From Atherinomorus stipes (taxonomy: Eukaryota; Chordata; Actinopteri; Atheriniformes; Atherinidae), in NCBI GenBank assembly GCA_023101725.1, contig JALJCO010001383.1, positions 19,913 to 83,912 on the forward strand: a DNA stretch of 64,000 nucleotides, in the 5' to 3' direction. Below the pieces are notes generated by a model. The model worked only from the letters and a program-made list of their open reading frames with translations, did not search any database and was not told the origin of the DNA. Positions 53,212 through 64,000 of this stretch are shown here, piece by piece (position 1 is the stretch's first letter; the number at the start of each line of letters is the position of its first letter). The translations under genes were made by a program, and so were the position numbers.

Positions 53212-53310
53212 TAGGGGTGCAACAATACAAAAAAATTCATGGTCCGGTTTGGTTCAATACTTTAGTGTCGTGGTTCAATATTTTTTCGATACAAAAAAAA
53301 CGTTTTCATG
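53212..53310 (+). mobile_element. hAT-like element end (TTAGGGGTGCAACAATAC)
   Basis: The sequence starting TTAGGGGTGCAACAATAC, with GGTTCAATATTTTTTCGATA further on, is the left end of a very common teleost non-autonomous element. The other end was not found. It directly abuts the mariner-like element. Confidence 0.6.
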
Positions 53311-56300
53311 CTCTTTTCAACCATTGTGCTTTTGTCCACAATGGCTTACCATGAGGGTCATACTTAAATGATTACTTGTTATCCCGCAGTGGAGATGATA
53401 AATTAAAATACTATGAAGTACCAAAGAAGAAGAGTTTAATATAACCTTAAACTTAGTAAATGTAATTTGTTAAACCCACTGCTGACTTTGATTTTGGTCA
53501 AATATGGCATTTGATCTGCTGGTTAAAGCAGAATCTGCTGTTTCCCTGCTTCTATTAAGATTTTAAATGTGCAAATTTTATGTGTACCTTAATATTTCAA
53601 CAAATTATATTTACACTTAAGCAGCTCTTAGTACTTTTTGTCTCTTCTGCATTAAACCAATCCATGTCTGTAGTGTTGAAACTGGAGAGACTTTAGGTGT
53701 TTTCCAGATTGTCTGAATCTGAATCTTATTCCAATTACTTACCAGATATGATAGAACTGCTGTTATATTCAACTCTGATAAACATCTTTCCCAAGGAACA
53801 AGCTCTCATTTTCAAAACCAGCTGTGGCTCTCAGAGTCCACTGTTTTGTTTGAAAATAATTTTTTTCTCCAGCTGTGTGAAAATATGAAACAGAAAAAAC
53901 AGTTATAATTATAAGTGGGTCAGCAGCACAATAAACCAGGTGGAAAAGCTTTCTCTGTTACGGCTGACTTCCTGGAGTGCTCTACTTTGTATTTCTTGCC
54001 AGTTAATCATTACTGCATTTATAAGATTCTGAGATTATTTCTCAACCGTGAAACTGATTGTTCTGTCTCCACAGTGCAACAGTGAACCTGCTCTGCTCCT
54101 TTCACATCTTGCCTGAAAGTAATTATAAGCATCTTTCTGTCAATTTTAACTCTGTGAGCAATGATTATTATATCCCGCAGCAGGCCAAGCCACTTACTTT
54201 TAACACATAAAGTGCAACCCTCCCCAATATTAATCTTGATCATTCCTCAGAGGATGGAAAAGATCTTTTATTACCTGCAGGGTTTGACATCCTGCCTATT
54301 AATCACTGCTACAACTTGTATTCATAATTTGCCACTATAAAAATGTCATTCATGTCACCACATGGCATTAAGTAGATAGAGAAGATATACAGTAGAGTGT
54401 AAAAAGCATCACTTGGAGTCATTATTGAGCTGAACTGATGTAGTTTTTAGTTTTTTTTTTTTTTTTTTAATCCAAAGACCTGCAACAGAAGGTACAACTT
54501 ACAATTCCTTATCGTAGGAAGCAAATCTGGCTCAGATTTAACCCTTTATGACCTCTTGAAGTCTACAGGTGTTGCAGTTCCCACTCTTGGAGCACACTTC
54601 AGGTCTAAACGGGTGAAGAAACATTAACCTTTCTTTTGGGGAGTTCTGAATGAATATAAATCATTTCCCCTGAGCAATGACTGAGAGATAGTGATTGTTT
54701 TAGGAATCATAACAGAACAATTTGTCACATTTTGGTGGCTTGATGACACATTTTAGGAAAGCTTATTTTCCAGGTGTGCTGCAGGAGGATGAAAAAGCTG
54801 CACTAACATGAGTTTTCAGTGACTGATGAGCCTCTACCTGCCTCGCAATGTTTCTGTTGGCCTCAGGTTGTAGTCTTATTTCGTCTGAGTGGAGAATAAT
54901 GACATTTAATTCCGAACAAAATGAAAAACCCCATCCTGCTCGGAGGCAGCCGATATAAATCTGTATTTGTTCAAGTGTTTTTTTGATTAAGAAAATAAGC
55001 AAAGTAGCAAGGAAGAAAATGGGAAAAGTGAGAAAGGCTAAAAAGATGATGACACAAAGGGACAAAAACATTTCATAAACACGTGTGCATGATGGCTGCC
55101 ACATCTGCTACAGATGTTAGCGAGGATAAAGTCACCGTGTGCATGTGTGTCCTGGTCAGAAATCATGAGCGCTGTCAGGGGGGATAAGGAAAATAGAAAT
55201 CCATAACCAGTACAGAAGGATGACGCCAAGCTACATGCAAGAAAACAAAACCGGGATCCAAGATCTGCATCACTGCTTTCTCCAAGGGGGCTGAATATTG
55301 AAAGGGCCTGAAACACATAAATTGGAGTGATGTGAGCCTAAAACTCCTAAACGATCTATCCTAATGGTGTTTTCATCATAATAACAAAGAATCAATGCTC
55401 CATTTATGAGTTGTAGCCTTATGAAACTAAAAGCACCTCCCACAGCTGAGAGCTTAAATGTAGAAAGCACATTGTGCTTTCAGGAATATCTTTGAAAGAT
55501 ATTTCAATGCATGCAAGGTTTTCTGTGTCACCTTACAGTATGTGATATTAATCAAGTTCACCAAAACAAACCAACAGCAGGTCATCAGTATATATCAGTC
55601 TCTAAATGTTCCCAATCCAAAATGACAGCTGCACAAACAACAATGGACTGATGCCAAACAGTGGACTCTTTTTGATCAGCTGCCAGTTTTGTATTGAATT
55701 TTCACTCCTATTTGACTGATTTGACTGGATGGTTGTCACTTTAGCGGAGACAAATTATTCTGAGATAGGTCTACGGGTAGATATGCAATGAAATATTAAC
55801 CAGCTGAGAGTTAAATAATAATAAAAATGTTATTTTCGTTGCTCACATCCGCAGACTGTCATTCCTCCCCTTCACAGTCTGCTTTTGTTGCTTCACCATG
55901 TTTCTACAGAGACACAGAATGGAGAAACCAGACACTGGCTCTAGAGAGGGCCTTCTGCATTCTTCAAGTGTTTTGCAGTCATCATGGTTTCTTCTGCATA
56001 TTTGAAGGGGAGGGTTATGCAGGTGGTATTCCAACTCAGTCTGAAGGTAATGAACGAAATTTGAATGAAACACAATATTCTGGGGTCTGAATTTTTCTCT
56101 TTTGTTTGGATTTTATCCTCATCAGGGCTGCTATTGTTTTCATACTTGGAAGGTAACCATTGTGCACACCAGTGCCTTTGACAAGGTTTGCCTAACCAAA
56201 TGTTTCTACTGGCTTCTGTTTTCATTGAGAATTGACTTTCTCTCACTGTATCAGCAAACTGTATGTTCCATATTTGTTTTGATGAAGCAAGGCAGAGGAC

Positions 56301-58221
56301 AAAGAAATAAAGTGGTGGCTGCTTTATCCAGCATGTGAATATATCCAAACACACATGCATGGATGCAGCCCTTTGAGTTTCTCCATGGATGTTGAATTTT
56401 ATTTATTTATTATTTTTTGCAGCCAAGCAAATACTTTGACACCCATCAATAATAAAACCTCACGTGTCAGCTATTTTTCAATGTCTGTAATCGTTTTTCA
56501 GTCAAGGTCTGTGCAGAGTGCAAACTGCTGATCTATATAAAAAAAAGGGCAAAAGGCCATGCTTGCCTGATTGAGTCCAGGCCCAGCTGACTTTCCACAC
56601 TTGGATCTGAAATTAGAAATTCAGCTACTCAAAGCTACTTCTCAAACTGGCCTCACAATGCCAGATAGCTACTTCAGGCACTATCCTAGTGATTAAGAAA
56701 GATCTTTCTTACATTTGAATATAGCACTAAGTTGCTTACTCAGAGGAACATCGCAAGTCACACAGGGGAATAAATGATTGTGGTTTTGAAAGAATTCAGG
56801 ACTGCTTGCTGTTTTCCATGAGGCTGCCTTTTGTCTTTCTTCTTGATAGAAGTGAGTCAAACACTTCTTGAGCTGGAAAAACTTAGACTTCATTCTAGAG
56901 AGCTTAAATCATCACGAGAATCAGTGTAAGCTTGGAGAGGGAAAAGTACAAAGAGAAGAAAGATTCAGTCAGGATAAAAGAAAAAAAAATTAACAAGTAT
57001 TTCTTAGCCTATATGTATTTACAGTAAGTGATTGAAGTTTTGCACTGTGGAGTAGGTAATGGGCATGAACCTGCTGTAAGATGCGGTCTTGCTACAGTAT
57101 AATTGCAGCACCATGTGCCCAAAGGAGACTTTTTAGAGAAACTCTGAGTTCAGGAGTCACACTCCAAAAAGTTCACCTCCTATGAAATTAAACTTTAACT
57201 TTAGCATCTCAGCCTGATAAATCTTCTTCTCTGTTCACTCTACAGTAGCATGGACTTAATGAGTTCTGCCTGCAGTGTCGTGCTGTTGTTGATGAAGCAG
57301 GTGTCTGCACTACCAACACTATCTTTCCTTGGTTATAATGCCTTCAGGTATCACAAGTGTAAAATGTAACAGGCTGTAGTTGAATTAGGTTTATTCACAA
57401 TGCTAATGCAATAAATACTGTTCTGCATGCAGCATTTTTCCCCCCATTCTAAAATGTTTTGATGCTTCTGGTTCATTTTGATGGCACACTGATATCCATT
57501 ATTCACATTTTAGAGCTGCCATTGCCCTTCGGTGTCTCAAGGCTAAGAAACTGCACATCACGATGTTTTCTCCAGGCAGGAGCATTATGTGACAGCTGTG
57601 TTTGGCTTTATGAGACCGCGTCACACGCTAGTAACTGGATAACAACATACTGGCTGTTTTAGAAATGCAAGTGAGCATCTGAGGATAAGAGGTAAAGAAA
57701 GAGACAAAGTGACTGGGTAGGAGATGAGACAAGAGTCAACATCTAATTGGCTATTACTGGTTCCAGAAAGTTTAGAGAAGAGATGGGATGTAATGGATGT
57801 CCAACTAGCCTTCGTTAGGTGATCCCAAAGTGCCAAAATCTACCAAAGTTCAGTATTGCTGCTTTTAAAGCTTCACCATCCACTTAGGAACGCACTTTTA
57901 TGCAAACATTTTTCTCTGAGATTGTTTGTCTTTTCTGTGTTGTATTAGTTTCAGAAAAGTAGGTTTTTTTCAGAATTTATTAGCTGTTTTTAAAAAGCCA
58001 TTCAGAGTGACACTCGGTTGTTTGTTAGAAATGAAAAATACTGTATAAGAAAATTTGAAAGTGAGGTAAGATGGACATAGCTATAAGATAAATAAAGAAA
58101 GCATCTCACAATTTTACATTTTATTTTGTAAAATTAGAAGTTTGATTTGGTGAAATGATTCTACTATGAAAAATCTTGAAGCCAGTCTGAGTTAGTGTTT
58201 ATCAGTTAAAAGTTGATGGAT
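53311..58221. other. Intergenic DNA, no gene recognised
   Basis: AT-rich, with poly(T) at about 54452-54469 and scattered short ORFs without family resemblance. Nothing further can be supported. Confidence 0.5.
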
Positions 58222-58370
58222 GTTGACTTCCGGTCTCGGCTAGATGGAGTAGGCAGCAGGCGAGTAGAGCTCCGACAAATTAACACTTATTAAACAAGTT
58301 TAAACCTCCAAACACCAAGAAAACAGAGGGAAACCTCAATGTTAACCCACTTGGTAACAAAACTCCTGAT

Positions 58371-59342
58371 ATGAGGAAGAGTCTACGCAAGGGGAATCAG
58401 CAAGGAAAGAAGGTACAGAAAACGATAACTCCATATACACGAGGCAGTGCAAAAATGGCCGACAGCGCAGAGGTGACCGCACCGGAGAAAACACCTGAGA
58501 CCACGCCCGAGACCATGCTCTCCCTGCGGATACTTCGAGAGGAACTACAGACATCCAGGGAAGCGGTGCTGGCTCAGATAAAGGCTGAGATCGCAACATC
58601 GTTTAAAGAGATTAAAACAGACATTGTCTCTCTCCGCGAAGAGACGAAAGCTGACATACGGGCTGTGCGAGACGAGCTCGCCGGTGAGCTAACACGACTC
58701 CGCTCGGCACAGGCAGAAACAGCGAACGAACATAAAGAGATGGGAGCCGCGCTTGGCGAAACGATGGATAGAGTAACTGCGCTGGAGAAGTCACAACAAC
58801 TAATCGATAAAGAATGCAAGAAAATGCAGGACAAATGTCAAGACCTAGAAAACAGAAGCAGGAGACAAAATCTAAGGCTGGTTGGTGTAACAGAGGGAGC
58901 CGAAGGACGCAACATGCTCAAATTCCTCGCGGATTTCTTCCCCGCCGTGCTCGGAGCCGACAACTTCGGCTCTCCTGTGGTTATAGACCGGGCACATCGC
59001 ACACTGGCCCCGCGACCGGCCAACGGAGAGAGACCGCGGGCTATTCTTGTCCGCCTCCACTACTACACGGACAAGCAGAAGATACTGGATCTGGGCAGAG
59101 CTAAGGGGCGACTGGCATACAAAGGAGACCAGGTGTACATCTTTCCAGACATGAGCCCGGAGGTCAGCAGACAACGCGCCGCCTTCAATTCAGTGAAGAG
59201 AAAACTCCGGGAGGCCAACGTCACGTACGGCCTGTTCTACCCAGCCAGACTCGCCATCACTGTGGATGGCGTTAGACACTCCTTTGATTCCCCGAAAGCT
59301 GCTGAGGATTTCTACGACCAGAAGATCGCAAAAGTGGGCTGA
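58371..59342 (+). CDS. L1-type ORF1 protein (RNA-binding chaperone)
   Basis: 323 residues, open throughout. A Ser/Thr/Lys-rich head is followed by a long heptad-rich coiled coil (about 50-160, with many Glu, Lys, Arg and Leu), then an RRM-like domain (RRQNLRLVGVTEG at about 163-175, VVIDRAHRTL), and a C-terminal domain (AILVRLHYYTDKQKIL, then GLFYPARLAITVDG). Family role: trimeric RNA binding of the element's own transcript. A second ATG at 58455, in a better start context, would give 295 residues. Unlike ORF2 it shows no frame break. Confidence 0.88.
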   Translation: MRKSLRKGNQQGKKVQKTITPYTRGSAKMADSAEVTAPEKTPETTPETMLSLRILREELQTSREAVLAQIKAEIATSFKEIKTDIVSLREETKADIRAVRDELAGELTRLRSAQAETANEHKEMGAALGETMDRVTALEKSQQLIDKECKKMQDKCQDLENRSRRQNLRLVGVTEGAEGRNMLKFLADFFPAVLGADNFGSPVVIDRAHRTLAPRPANGERPRAILVRLHYYTDKQKILDLGRAKGRLAYKGDQVYIFPDMSPEVSRQRAAFNSVKRKLREANVTYGLFYPARLAITVDGVRHSFDSPKAAEDFYDQKIAKVG

Positions 59343-59832
59343 TCCCCATAAACGCAAGTAACAGTAGTGATCTGAGTTTGATATCAGGGCAGGAGGGGAG
59401 GAAGGGAGAGAGAAGCAAGAGGAGAAAAACAACTAGAGTTTGGAGGTTTAAAAACAGAAACATATTTAAATGGAGCTTAGAGGCTTCTATTTCTTTTCTC
59501 TTTCTGATACTTGCCGCTCCCTCTTTTGAGGTGCGTTGAATGGCAGGGTGCCTTAAGATTTTGATATGCCATTTTTTCCCCCACCGCTTGTTTGGGAAGG
59601 GTCGGGGGGGTGGGTTGGGTAGATGTAACGTTCAGAATGTTAGAAGTTAATACACGTACACGTACACGTCTTGTGTTTTGTTTTTGTTTGTTTTGTTTGT
59701 TTTTTTTTGTTGTTGTTGTTTTTTTTTTTTTTTTCTGTTTTTTTTTGTCTGCTCTTGTCCTTTTCCTGGGGGGGGGGTTCTTTCCTCTGCGTGGATGTGG
59801 GACCATCTTTGTTACCATCTTAAGATTAGACC
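59343..59832 (+). other. L1 inter-ORF spacer with poly(T) and poly(G) runs
   Basis: Non-coding stretch between ORF1 and ORF2. It contains T-rich runs at 59698-59746 and a G run at about 59769-59777. Minus-strand Lys-rich frames across it are artefacts of the T runs. Confidence 0.7.
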
Positions 59833-62800
59833 ATGGATAGGAACCCAAAGAGATCTTTCATGAATGGTGTGGAAGGGGTGGTGAAGCTTATTTCCTGGAA
59901 CTGCAAAGGGTTGAATGGAGCCGTGAAAAGGGGTAATGTATTAGCACATTTACAGAGATTGGGGGCCGGTGTGGCCTTCTTACAAGAAACACATCTCAAA
60001 AACCACACACATAAACAATTATACAAGAATTGGGTGGGACATGTGTTTCATTCTAGCTTTAATTCTAAATCACGAGGTACTGCTATTATAGTCAATAAAA
60101 ATATTCCCTTTACTATGTCAGATATAATCTCAGACACAAATGGCAGATATGTGATAGTAACTGGGGAAATTTATAACACTCCAATCATTTTAGCTAATGT
60201 TTACGCCCCCAATTTTGATGATGAAAGATTTATAGGTTCAGTACTAGCTTCTTTACCCAATCTCCACACCCACAACCTGATTCTAGCTGGCGATTTTAAC
60301 TTTGTGATGGATCCAGTGCTTGATAGATCATCGAATAAACAACACTCATTGTCTAAATCAGTGAAACTGTTACAAAATTTTTTAAAGTCAGTTAATGCAA
60401 TAGATGTATGGAGATATATGAACCAGAACCAACGAAAATATTCTTTTTTTTCTCAACCACATCAATCCTTTTCCAGGATTGACTACTTCTTCATAGACTC
60501 AAAACTACTTTCAGCAGTAAAATATATAGACTATGAAGCTATCGTTCTATCAGACCATGCCCCACTAAGACTGCAACTTAACTTTCCCTGCAGTCACCCA
60601 GCCAGAACATGGCGTATGGATAACGGTTTATTAACTAACAAAACCCATGTGGAGTTTATCAGATCCCAAATAGCCTTATATATGCAAACCAACGAGACTC
60701 CGGATGTATCTAAAAGTATTTTATGGGAGGCCCTAAAAGCATATGTTAGAGGACAGATCATTTCTTACTCTGCTCAGATAGCCAAAATACAAAATCAGAG
60801 GAGAAAAGACATAACAGGACAAATTCTCGAATTGGATAAACAGTATGCAGTATCGCCTACTCCTGACCTACTTGATAAGAGAACAAGCCTGCAAACTGAA
60901 TTCAATCTTCTATCCACAGTGGAGACAACTAAATTAATAAATCGGTCCAGGCACAGATACTATGAACATGGGGAGAAGATAGGAAGGCAACTGGCTCATC
61001 AAATAAGAATATCTGAGGCTTCTAGGCTTATTACTGAAATTCGCACTGGATCTGGAAATATAACAAAAGACCAAACAGAAATAAATGAAGAATTCAAACA
61101 GTTTTATTCTAAACTATATACAACAGAAACAGCAGTTAACTCTGGAAATATGCAAGAGTTCTTTGATAATTTAGAGATCCCTTCTATCTCCCAGGAGGAT
61201 AGGGGTTTGTTGGAGGAGCCTATAACTCTAGAGGAGGTCACCTCAGCAATACGCAGTTTACAAAGCTCGAAAGCACCAGGCCCGGATGGGTATACACCCG
61301 AATTTTATAAGACTTTTTGGTACAGAGGTTGCACCTCTTCTTCTGAAAGTTTTTAATGAGTCATCTGAAACAGGGTTTCTTCCAACAACATTTTATCAGG
61401 CAACAATTTCTCTAATTCATAAAAAAAGGAAAAGACCCACTGGAAACAGCGTCTTACAGACCAGTGAGTCTATTGAATGTAGATACCAAAATCTTGGCTA
61501 AAATCTTAGCAATCAGACTAGAAAATGTACTCCCAACAATAATTCATGATGATCAAACAGGTTTTATTAAAAATAGACAATTGACTCATAACATCCGCAG
61601 ACTATTCAATATAATATATACATCCAACTCCAACTCACTCTCTGAAATATTATTGTCACTAGACGCAGAGAAAGCCTTTGACAGGGTCGAGTGGGATTAT
61701 CTCTTCTCGGCCCTGTCGGGGTTTGGTTTTGGCCCAAAATATATTTCATGGATCAAGCTCCTCTATGCATCTCCAATGGCTTCAGTACAGACAAATAGGA
61801 TTAAATCTGAGTACTTCAGATTAACTCGTTCCACAAGGCAGGGGTGTCCATTATCACCACTGCTTTTCGCATTGGCAATAGAACCTCTTGCGATCTCTTT
61901 ACGGACTTCAAAAGAATACAGTGGGATTCATAGAGGAGGCAAGGAGCACAAGGTTTCACTGTTCGCAGATGATTTATTAATATACATCTCAGACCCTTCT
62001 AAATCAGTCCCTGCAATAATCTCAATTTTGAACAAATTTGGACAAATATCGGGATATAAAATAAATATTAGCAAAAGTATACTATTTCCAATAAAGACCA
62101 CAAACGGCCAACAACTCTTAGACAAATTGCCCTTTAAGATCTCAACTCAGTTTAAATATTTAGGCATTAATATTACCAAATCTTTTGCAGACCTCTACAA
62201 GGAGAATTTTAAAAAATTACTAGACATTATAACTGAAGACCTGCAGAGATGGTCCCATGTTCCCATTACATTAGCAGGCAGAATCAATATAATTAAAATG
62301 ACCATCCTCCCCAAATTTCTTTTTTTATATCAGTGCATTCCCATTTACATTAAAAAGGGTTTTTTTCATAGCATTGATAAAATAATTACAGAATTCATTT
62401 GGAACAGAAAGAAACCTAGATTAAGGATGATTTTTCTACAGAGACCAAAATCAGTAGGAGGTATGGGGTTGCCAAACTTTAAATTTTACTATTGGGCGAG
62501 TAACATTAAAATGATGACCTACTGGCTACAAAAAGGCCTCCGCTATGGTTCAGTATAGAAAATGCCTGTTGTCATCCCTCTTCTCTTCCAGCTATGTTGC
62601 TCTCAGCTCTGACCACTGTAGACCCTGATTCATTAACTAATCCAGTTGTCTCCCATTCACTCAAGATTTGGTCCCAAATTCGGAAATTTTATGGGTGGCA
62701 GTCTTGTTCGCTTCGAAGCCCTCTTATAGAAAACCACGCCTTCGCACCTTCATTTACTAATACGATATTTAGAGATTGGTTTGAAAAAGGAATCCATTCC

Positions 62801-63638
62801 TTCCAGGATATATTCATTGATCAAGTTTTTCCAACATTTGAACAGTTACAGGAAAAATACAACATTCCGAGGTCTCAATTTTATAAATATTTACAGATAA
62901 GGAGTTTTGTTATTCAGAATAATCCATCATATCCAAATTCTCCCAACCAATCCTCAATGGAGTTGTTACTGGCACAAGATCCTTCTAAAAAGAGAGGAAT
63001 ATCCAAGTTATACGAAAATTTATCAAACCTAGCAGATAAACCTACTATGGATCATCTGAGGTTGGCCTGGCAAGACGACCTAGACAGGGAGATCACGGAG
63101 GAACAATGGCAGACAGCTCTAGCACAAACTCATGGATCTTCAATATGTGCAAGACATGGTCTCCTGCAATTTAAAATAATACACCGGTTACATTGGTCAA
63201 AACAAAAGCTTCATAAAATATTTCCCCTCAGTAGATCCTTCGTGTGATAGATGCGGACTCGGACCTGCAACACTGGGTCACATGTTCTGGAGTTGCCAAA
63301 AGCTATCAAATTATTGGGTCAATATTTTCCAGATGCTATCAAATATTTTACATAAACCTATTAATATAGACCCATTGGTGGGGATTCTAGGAATTATTGA
63401 TTCAAGTATGACAAAAAGCAATATGGAACATAGTATGATTTTGTTTATCAGTTTACTGGCACGAAGACTGATACTGCTCAACTGGAAGCAAAAGACTGCC
63501 CCAACTTATTCAAATCTTATGACAGATGTTATGAGACATTTGGAGCTGGAGAAAATTAGATTTTCATTGAAAAATCAGGAAGGAAGGTTCTATAGAATTT
63601 GGCAACCGTTTATGGATTATTTTAACCACAACACATAA
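59833..63638 (+). pseudogene. L1-type ORF2 (endonuclease-reverse transcriptase), frameshifted
   Basis: ATG in an ACCATGG context. Residues 1-260 form an APE-type endonuclease with ISWNCKGLN, FLQETHL, ILAGDFNFV, SRIDYFF and LSDHAPL, so the catalytic residues are present. Reverse transcriptase motifs follow: SSKAPGPDGY, SLDAEKAFDRVEW, RQGCPLSPLLFA and SLFADDLLIY. A Cys/His cluster (CDRC then GHMFWSC) lies near the C-terminus. The frame changes four times: about 61316 (1 to 2), 61423 (2 to 3), 62535 (3 to 2) and 63210 (2 to 3). Each is a one-base change that can be placed in a T5, A7, A5 or A4 run. No other stop interrupts the frames in use. Confidence 0.85.
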
Positions 63639-64000
63639 CTTGATGGCAAGTGTTTTTTTAACCCCCAATGGAAGGAATGTAATTTAACTATCTTCTTTTG
63701 ATTTAATTTATTTATGTATTATTGTTATTTAATTTTTTTTTCTATATTGTTTAAATTTCTATTTATTTAATTATTTCTTTTTTGTGTGGGTATACAGGTA
63801 TAGATATATATATTTATAGATATACACATATGTATAATCTTAAATTGATCCCTTCATAAGCCTTCTTTTTTTCTTCCATTATATATGTGTATATGAGTAC
63901 ACAAATACCTGTATATGTAAGTGTATGCGTGTAAATGTGTATGATGTTTGTATGACTGTTATGCTTTGTGTTCAAAATGAGAAAAATCAATAAAGAGAGT
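63639..64000 (+). other. L1 3' UTR and poly(A) signal
   Basis: T/A-rich tail with TATA/TGTA low-complexity stretches, ending at AATAAA (63989-63994) and GAGAGT. The element seems to finish at the window edge. Confidence 0.65.

Larger units (their letters stand above)
58222..64000 (+). mobile_element. Near full-length L1-type non-LTR retrotransposon
   Basis: Order: 5' UTR (from about 58222, TGTTGACTTCCGGTCTCGG), ORF1 58371-59342, a spacer with T and G runs, ORF2 from 59833 to 63638, and a 3' UTR with AATAAA at 63989-63994, six bases before the window end. This is the standard L1 layout. The element may end at or just past 64000, so the 3' tail and target-site duplication cannot be checked. 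It was found from its proteins; the clade (L1/Tx1 group) is inferred. Confidence 0.88.

Noticed and set aside
59477..59863. Lys-rich and Phe-rich ORFs on both strands
   Set aside because: Artefacts of the poly(T) runs in the L1 inter-ORF spacer.

Overview
The window looks like a ray-finned fish genome. It holds one large multi-exon vertebrate gene, long introns full of teleost-type dispersed repeats (TTAA-flanked and hAT-like miniature elements, a Tc1-type remnant, LINE fragments, many microsatellites), and a nearly full-length L1-type retrotransposon at the right edge. No operons, CRISPR arrays, tRNA or rRNA genes were seen. Species cannot be named from the sequence.

The gene is fndc1 (fibronectin type III domain containing 1) on the + strand. 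I could assemble 22 coding exons from ATG 10220 to TAA 50738. Every junction has GT/AG ends and a matching reading phase. The coding length sums to 5523 nt, which is an exact multiple of three and gives about 1840 residues, against about 1.9 thousand in human FNDC1. The predicted protein is secreted: a signal peptide, an N-terminal array of FN3 domains, a huge Ser-rich disordered exon (2.6 kb) with a 65-residue near-pure serine tract, a conserved GTKW/DGRTI module, a Thr/Pro-rich stretch, a last FN3 domain, and a Cys-containing C-terminal domain ending in PGKW. The N-terminal array is unusual: only the front half of FN3-1 and the back half of FN3-2 are recognisable, joined by a very basic exon with no FN3 signature.

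Layout: 1-10219 is upstream DNA with repeats and possible promoter elements. 10220-50738 is the fndc1 coding span. Intron 1 holds a TTAA-flanked element with a second TTAA element nested inside it. Intron 3 holds a cluster of four miniature elements. Intron 15 holds teleost dispersed repeats, and the last intron a LINE reverse-transcriptase fragment. 50739 to about 51450 is the 3' UTR with two poly(A) signals. 51450-58221 is intergenic with a TIR element and a hAT-like end. 58222-64000 is the L1-type element: ORF1 is open, and ORF2 (endonuclease plus reverse transcriptase) is broken only by four single-base frame changes, each explainable in a short homopolymer.

The two functional units are unrelated: a host extracellular-matrix type gene and self-replicating elements around and inside it.
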